A stretch of 64,000 nucleotides of DNA, from the NCBI GenBank assembly GCA_002359735.1, contig DENS01000002.1, positions 262,981 through 326,980 of the forward strand, in the 5' to 3' direction. The stretch is from Micavibrio sp. UBA2638 (GTDB lineage: Bacteria; Pseudomonadota; Alphaproteobacteria; Micavibrionales; Micavibrionaceae). Positions within the stretch are counted from its first letter, which is position 1. The number at the start of each line of letters is the position of its first letter. This document shows, in pieces, positions 61,624 through 64,000 of this stretch. The notes under the pieces were generated by a model. It was given only the letters and a program-made list of their open reading frames with translations. It was not told the origin of the DNA and searched no databases. Both the position numbers and the translations under genes were made by a program.

Positions 61624-61704
61624 GTGGAAACTTAATTTATTTACGTAATTGAGGGAGACATTTTTCCTTGAAAGGCGCACAATAGGTTAAGTTTCCACCT
61701 TTTT
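61624..61704 (+). promoter_or_regulatory. Large inverted repeat and terminator-like element before the recombinase
   Basis: GTGGAAACTTAA (61624-61635) is perfectly complementary to TTAAGTTTCCAC (61687-61698), with 51 bases between, followed by CTTTTT. The AGGAG for the recombinase ATG comes directly after. It may act as terminator of the upstream gene, as attenuator, or as a protein-binding repeat. Confidence 0.6.
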
Positions 61705-61714
61705 AGGAGTTTTT

Positions 61715-63301
61715 ATGAAAGATATTATTAATGGGAAAAATATGCTAGATGGAATCATTTACTCGCGTGTTAGTTGTAAATCCCAACTGGAGCGCGGCTC
61801 AGGCATTGAAACGCAGATAACAAACTGTCAGGCTTATGCTATACAAAAAGGTATTGATGTAATAAAAATTTTCCAAGAACGTGGAGTGTCGGGGGGAATC
61901 AAAAACAGGCCGGCATTAGATCAGTTGTATAATTTTGCTAGAGAGTATCGTGATAAATATGCATCTCAAAATAGAAAGCTGACGGTGCTGATGTATGATG
62001 TATCTAGACTTTCTAGAGATGCTAAAGATTATAGGGAAATTAAGGATGAGCTTGCAAAATTAAACTGTAATGTTGATTACGTAACGCAAGAATTCAGCGA
62101 GGCTCCATCAGGAAAATTTATTGAGGGCGTTCATGTGCTTGTCGCAGAATTGTACCGCCATGAAAATACACAGAACACTATCAACAAAATGGCTGCGCGT
62201 ACCAAAGAAGGCTATTGGGTGTATGGTTATGTTCCAACCGGGTATGTTCCGAGCGCTGTGGAAGGAGTCAAAGAGCCAAGCCCTAAAACACACCACATTA
62301 TAAAAACTGCTTTAGAAGCATTCGCAAATGGCCAATTCAAAAACTATAGCGAGTTTTCGCGATACCTTAATAAACAGGATATATACGATCATAGGAATAG
62401 ACTTATGCGTTTTAATGGCGAGAAAGCTAAACGCTTGTTGGAATGGTCATGGTTTCATGCTGGCTTTGTGCAAAGTCCTAAAAACAATATTTCAAGACGT
62501 AAAGGAAAACACAAAGCCATTATAAGCGTTGATACACTTGAGCTTATAGAGATGAGATTGGCCGGAAAACAAGTTTCTCCTTATAGAAAAACATCAAAAT
62601 ACTTTCCATTGCGCGGCGATCTGAAATGCGAAGCCTGTTTGAAACCTATGACATCGGCTTTTAGTACAGGTAAAAATAAGAAACAATACGGTAACTATGT
62701 GTGCAGGCAAAGCAAGTGTCGTCTAAACAGCGTCCATATTAACTACGAGCTTGTGCACACCCAATTTGCGCAGTTGCTTAAGTCTATAACACCGACCATC
62801 CATGCTATCGAGCAGACTCGTAAAACACTTTCCAATGTATGGGATAAAGAATGGGAAGAGTTAGAGGGGCAGAGAAAAGTATGGAGGCAGGAGATTGTCA
62901 GCTTAGAGCAAAATATTCAAAAGCTGATCGACAAGCTTATTGAAACGGATCAAAAAAACGTGGTGAAAGCGGTGCAGGAACGTATCGACAGCTACTCTCA
63001 AAGAAAAGAAATGCTAACCCATCGTCTTAATCAGTTTAAAGTTGTTAAAGGAAATATGGATGAAGTGCTTGAAAGGGTTATGGGGGTATTAAGTAACCCG
63101 GCGGATTTATGGCTCAAGGCTGATTTGAACATGAAAAAGACAATTCAACGCGTAATTTTCCCAAACGGGATAATATTCTCAAAACAGGATGGAGATTTTC
63201 GAAAACCTGAAAAAGCCCAGCTTTTCTTGGTTATACAGGATAGGAGCACAAAAAAGCCCCAAATGGCGCGCCCGAGAAGATTCGAACTCCTGACCTCCTG
63301 A
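61715..63301 (+). CDS. Large serine recombinase (integrase of the island)
   Basis: 528 residues. The N-terminal resolvase domain has GIIYSRVS (catalytic Ser20) and VSRLSRDAKDY. A recombinase domain (TKEGYWVYGYVPTGYVP) and a zinc-ribbon with a CEACLKPM pair and a second pair in CRQSKC follow, then a long coiled coil (QEIVSLEQNIQKLIDKLIETD). AGGAG precedes the ATG. The last 13 residues are read from the antisense of the tRNA-Arg 3' half, so the C-terminus depends on the integration site. It probably excises and integrates the island. Confidence 0.92.
   Translation: MKDIINGKNMLDGIIYSRVSCKSQLERGSGIETQITNCQAYAIQKGIDVIKIFQERGVSGGIKNRPALDQLYNFAREYRDKYASQNRKLTVLMYDVSRLSRDAKDYREIKDELAKLNCNVDYVTQEFSEAPSGKFIEGVHVLVAELYRHENTQNTINKMAARTKEGYWVYGYVPTGYVPSAVEGVKEPSPKTHHIIKTALEAFANGQFKNYSEFSRYLNKQDIYDHRNRLMRFNGEKAKRLLEWSWFHAGFVQSPKNNISRRKGKHKAIISVDTLELIEMRLAGKQVSPYRKTSKYFPLRGDLKCEACLKPMTSAFSTGKNKKQYGNYVCRQSKCRLNSVHINYELVHTQFAQLLKSITPTIHAIEQTRKTLSNVWDKEWEELEGQRKVWRQEIVSLEQNIQKLIDKLIETDQKNVVKAVQERIDSYSQRKEMLTHRLNQFKVVKGNMDEVLERVMGVLSNPADLWLKADLNMKKTIQRVIFPNGIIFSKQDGDFRKPEKAQLFLVIQDRSTKKPQMARPRRFELLTS
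63260..63273 (+). repeat. Putative attR (14-bp direct repeat at the tRNA-Arg 3' end)
   Basis: CAAATGGCGCGCCC, identical to 57563-57576, containing the CCA end, discriminator and part of the acceptor stem of tRNA-Arg on the minus strand. Confidence 0.75.
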
Positions 63302-63340
63302 TCCGTAGTCAGGCGCTCTATCCAGCTGAGCTACGGGCGC
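63264..63340 (-). tRNA. tRNA-Arg (anticodon ACG)
   Basis: 77 bases with encoded CCA. The acceptor stem GCGCCCG pairs with CGGGCGC. D arm GCTC...GAGC, anticodon stem CCTGA/TCAGG with loop CTACGGA giving anticodon ACG, and T loop TTCGAAT are all present. It reads CGN arginine codons. It is intact and faces the end of the recombinase gene; the island sits at its 3' end. Confidence 0.97.
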
Positions 63341-63558
63341 TAATCAATCGAAAGTGAGGGGAACATAATCAAAATAAGCGCAGAATGCAAGAGGAAAAAA
63401 CGAAATTTATTTTTTTATTTTTCGTCAGGCTATATTCCGCCTTAGGCTTGACAGTTTTCTGTTAACAAGCGATTGTATAAATGAGTATTTCTCTTTACTT
63501 GCCTGCTGCAAAACTGTAGTAATTCCTTAAAACATTAATGTGGACTTAATTTACTGTC

Positions 63559-64000
63559 ATGATGAAAACAAACGAATTTATTCGCAAAAGCACGCTCTTT
63601 TGCTCAGCATTGGCCCTTATTGGCGCTGCAGCGGCCGTAAACGCTCCTGCTGCACAGGCGCAAGGCAACACACCGGCTCTTGTTATTACGCATGCGCCCC
63701 TGCCCGATAGTCTGAAAGCCAAAATATACAACACCCCCCGTCAGGTACGTGAAATTACCGCCAAGGAAATCTCGGGCGATGCCTACCGTAACCTGTCCGG
63801 TACCATGATTGGCCGCGAAGTTCTTGACCTGCGGAACAATCTTTCCACATTACAAGGCCGCATTGAAGGTCTGGCCAGTGGTCTGACGACACAACAACAA
63901 AATGGTGAGCGTTTATCCGCACAATATTACGCCAATATTGCGACCATCAATACGCAGCTTCAGTCTGGAACGACCCCCGGCAACCCGCGCCTGGTCAAAG
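63559..64000 (+). CDS. Secreted protein of unknown function (N-terminal part)
   Basis: The frame opens with tandem ATGs (63559, 63562) and runs off the window after 147 codons. A signal peptide (STLFCSALALIGAAAAVNAPAAQA) ends near AQAQ. The mature part is helical and Gln/Asn/Leu-rich (LDLRNNLSTLQGRIEGLASG), perhaps a coiled coil. It lies in ordinary-composition DNA right of the tRNA. The product cannot be named from this fragment. Confidence 0.75.
   Translation, partial: MMKTNEFIRKSTLFCSALALIGAAAAVNAPAAQAQGNTPALVITHAPLPDSLKAKIYNTPRQVREITAKEISGDAYRNLSGTMIGREVLDLRNNLSTLQGRIEGLASGLTTQQQNGERLSAQYYANIATINTQLQSGTTPGNPRLVK

Larger units (their letters stand above)
57563..63273. mobile_element. Genomic island integrated at the 3' end of tRNA-Arg(ACG)
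   Basis: The two ends carry the same 14-bp direct repeat, the right copy being the 3' end of tRNA-Arg. The segment contains a large serine recombinase abutting the right end, a PD-(D/E)XK nuclease, an XRE regulator and five other genes or small frames, with visibly lower GC than flanking DNA. Element size is about 5.7 kb. No conjugation or phage structural genes are present, so it is a small integrative island, possibly mobilised by its own recombinase. Confidence 0.8.

Noticed and set aside
63264..63301. ARPRRFELLTS as a conserved functional motif of the recombinase
   Set aside because: These residues come from the antisense of tRNA-Arg and reflect the insertion site rather than a protein motif.
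63448..63481. Sigma-70 promoter before the last gene
   Set aside because: TTGACA is followed by a TATAAA at 22 bases or TTGTAT at 19 bases; the spacing is too poor to list.
1..64000. CRISPR arrays or rRNA operons
   Set aside because: No regularly spaced repeat array and no rRNA-like sequence was found on either strand.

Overview
The window looks like a chromosomal segment of an alphaproteobacterium. Supporting signs are the ffh-rpsP-rimM-trmD-rplS-leuCDB order, the dapF-mtaB-ftsY neighbourhood, CarD, an RpoH-type sigma factor, a DUF2336 protein and a class II (eukaryote-type) glutamine synthetase. Gene content (MSHA-like type IV pilus, many lipoproteins) would fit a Micavibrio-like or rhodospirillal lineage, but that placement is inference. 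Coding is dense and starts are mostly ATG, with a few GTG, TTG and one apparent ATA.

Layout. 1-9.2 kb: tail of msrA, hisS, a secreted protein, sufE, clpX, a DHH phosphoesterase, a PaaK/CapK-like adenylate-forming enzyme, photolyase and LD-carboxypeptidase. 9.2-19.5 kb: carD, a phosphatase-fold protein that has lost most metal ligands, rpoH, an M48 lipoprotein protease, an SNase-like protein, proline iminopeptidase, pgk, a DUF2336 protein and a small Gln/Pro-rich protein. 19.6-25.8 kb, mostly minus strand: dapF, mtaB, a secreted protein, ftsY and amn. 25.9-30.3 kb: ffh, a small acidic gene, rpsP, rimM, trmD and rplS. 30.4-36.7 kb: two unknown minus-strand genes, then leuC, an HD-domain gene, leuD, an MFS transporter and leuB as one tightly packed plus-strand set.

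36.7-53.9 kb, all minus strand: a type IV pilus locus. In transcription order it is PilB, PilC (apparent ATA start), a PilM-PilN fusion, PilO, a PilP/MshK-like protein, an ABC ATPase, a TPR protein, prepilin peptidase, PilT, PilU, an MshL-type secretin, an ABC-2-type permease, a membrane-anchored unknown, a membrane-embedded AraC regulator and a pilin-like prepilin. The locus can encode the motor, platform, alignment complex, outer-membrane pore, peptidase and a subunit. The ABC ATPase and permease are split inside it and probably work together.

54.1-57.2 kb: glutamine synthetase II and a block of small membrane or envelope proteins, two of which share a C-terminal motif encoded by a 29-bp repeat.

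57.56-63.27 kb: a 5.7-kb, more AT-rich genomic island bounded by 14-bp direct repeats. One repeat is the 3' end of a tRNA-Arg(ACG) gene. The island carries a large serine recombinase whose reading frame runs into the tRNA, a PD-(D/E)XK nuclease divergent from a small XRE regulator, two unknown genes on the left, and two small genes plus two terminator-like leaders on the right. An 18-bp motif occurs twice between nuclease and regulator and again (17/18 identical) upstream of the first unknown gene, tying these into one likely regulon. No methyltransferase is present. This is the best candidate here for an undescribed, probably defence-related, system. The window ends inside a secreted protein gene.
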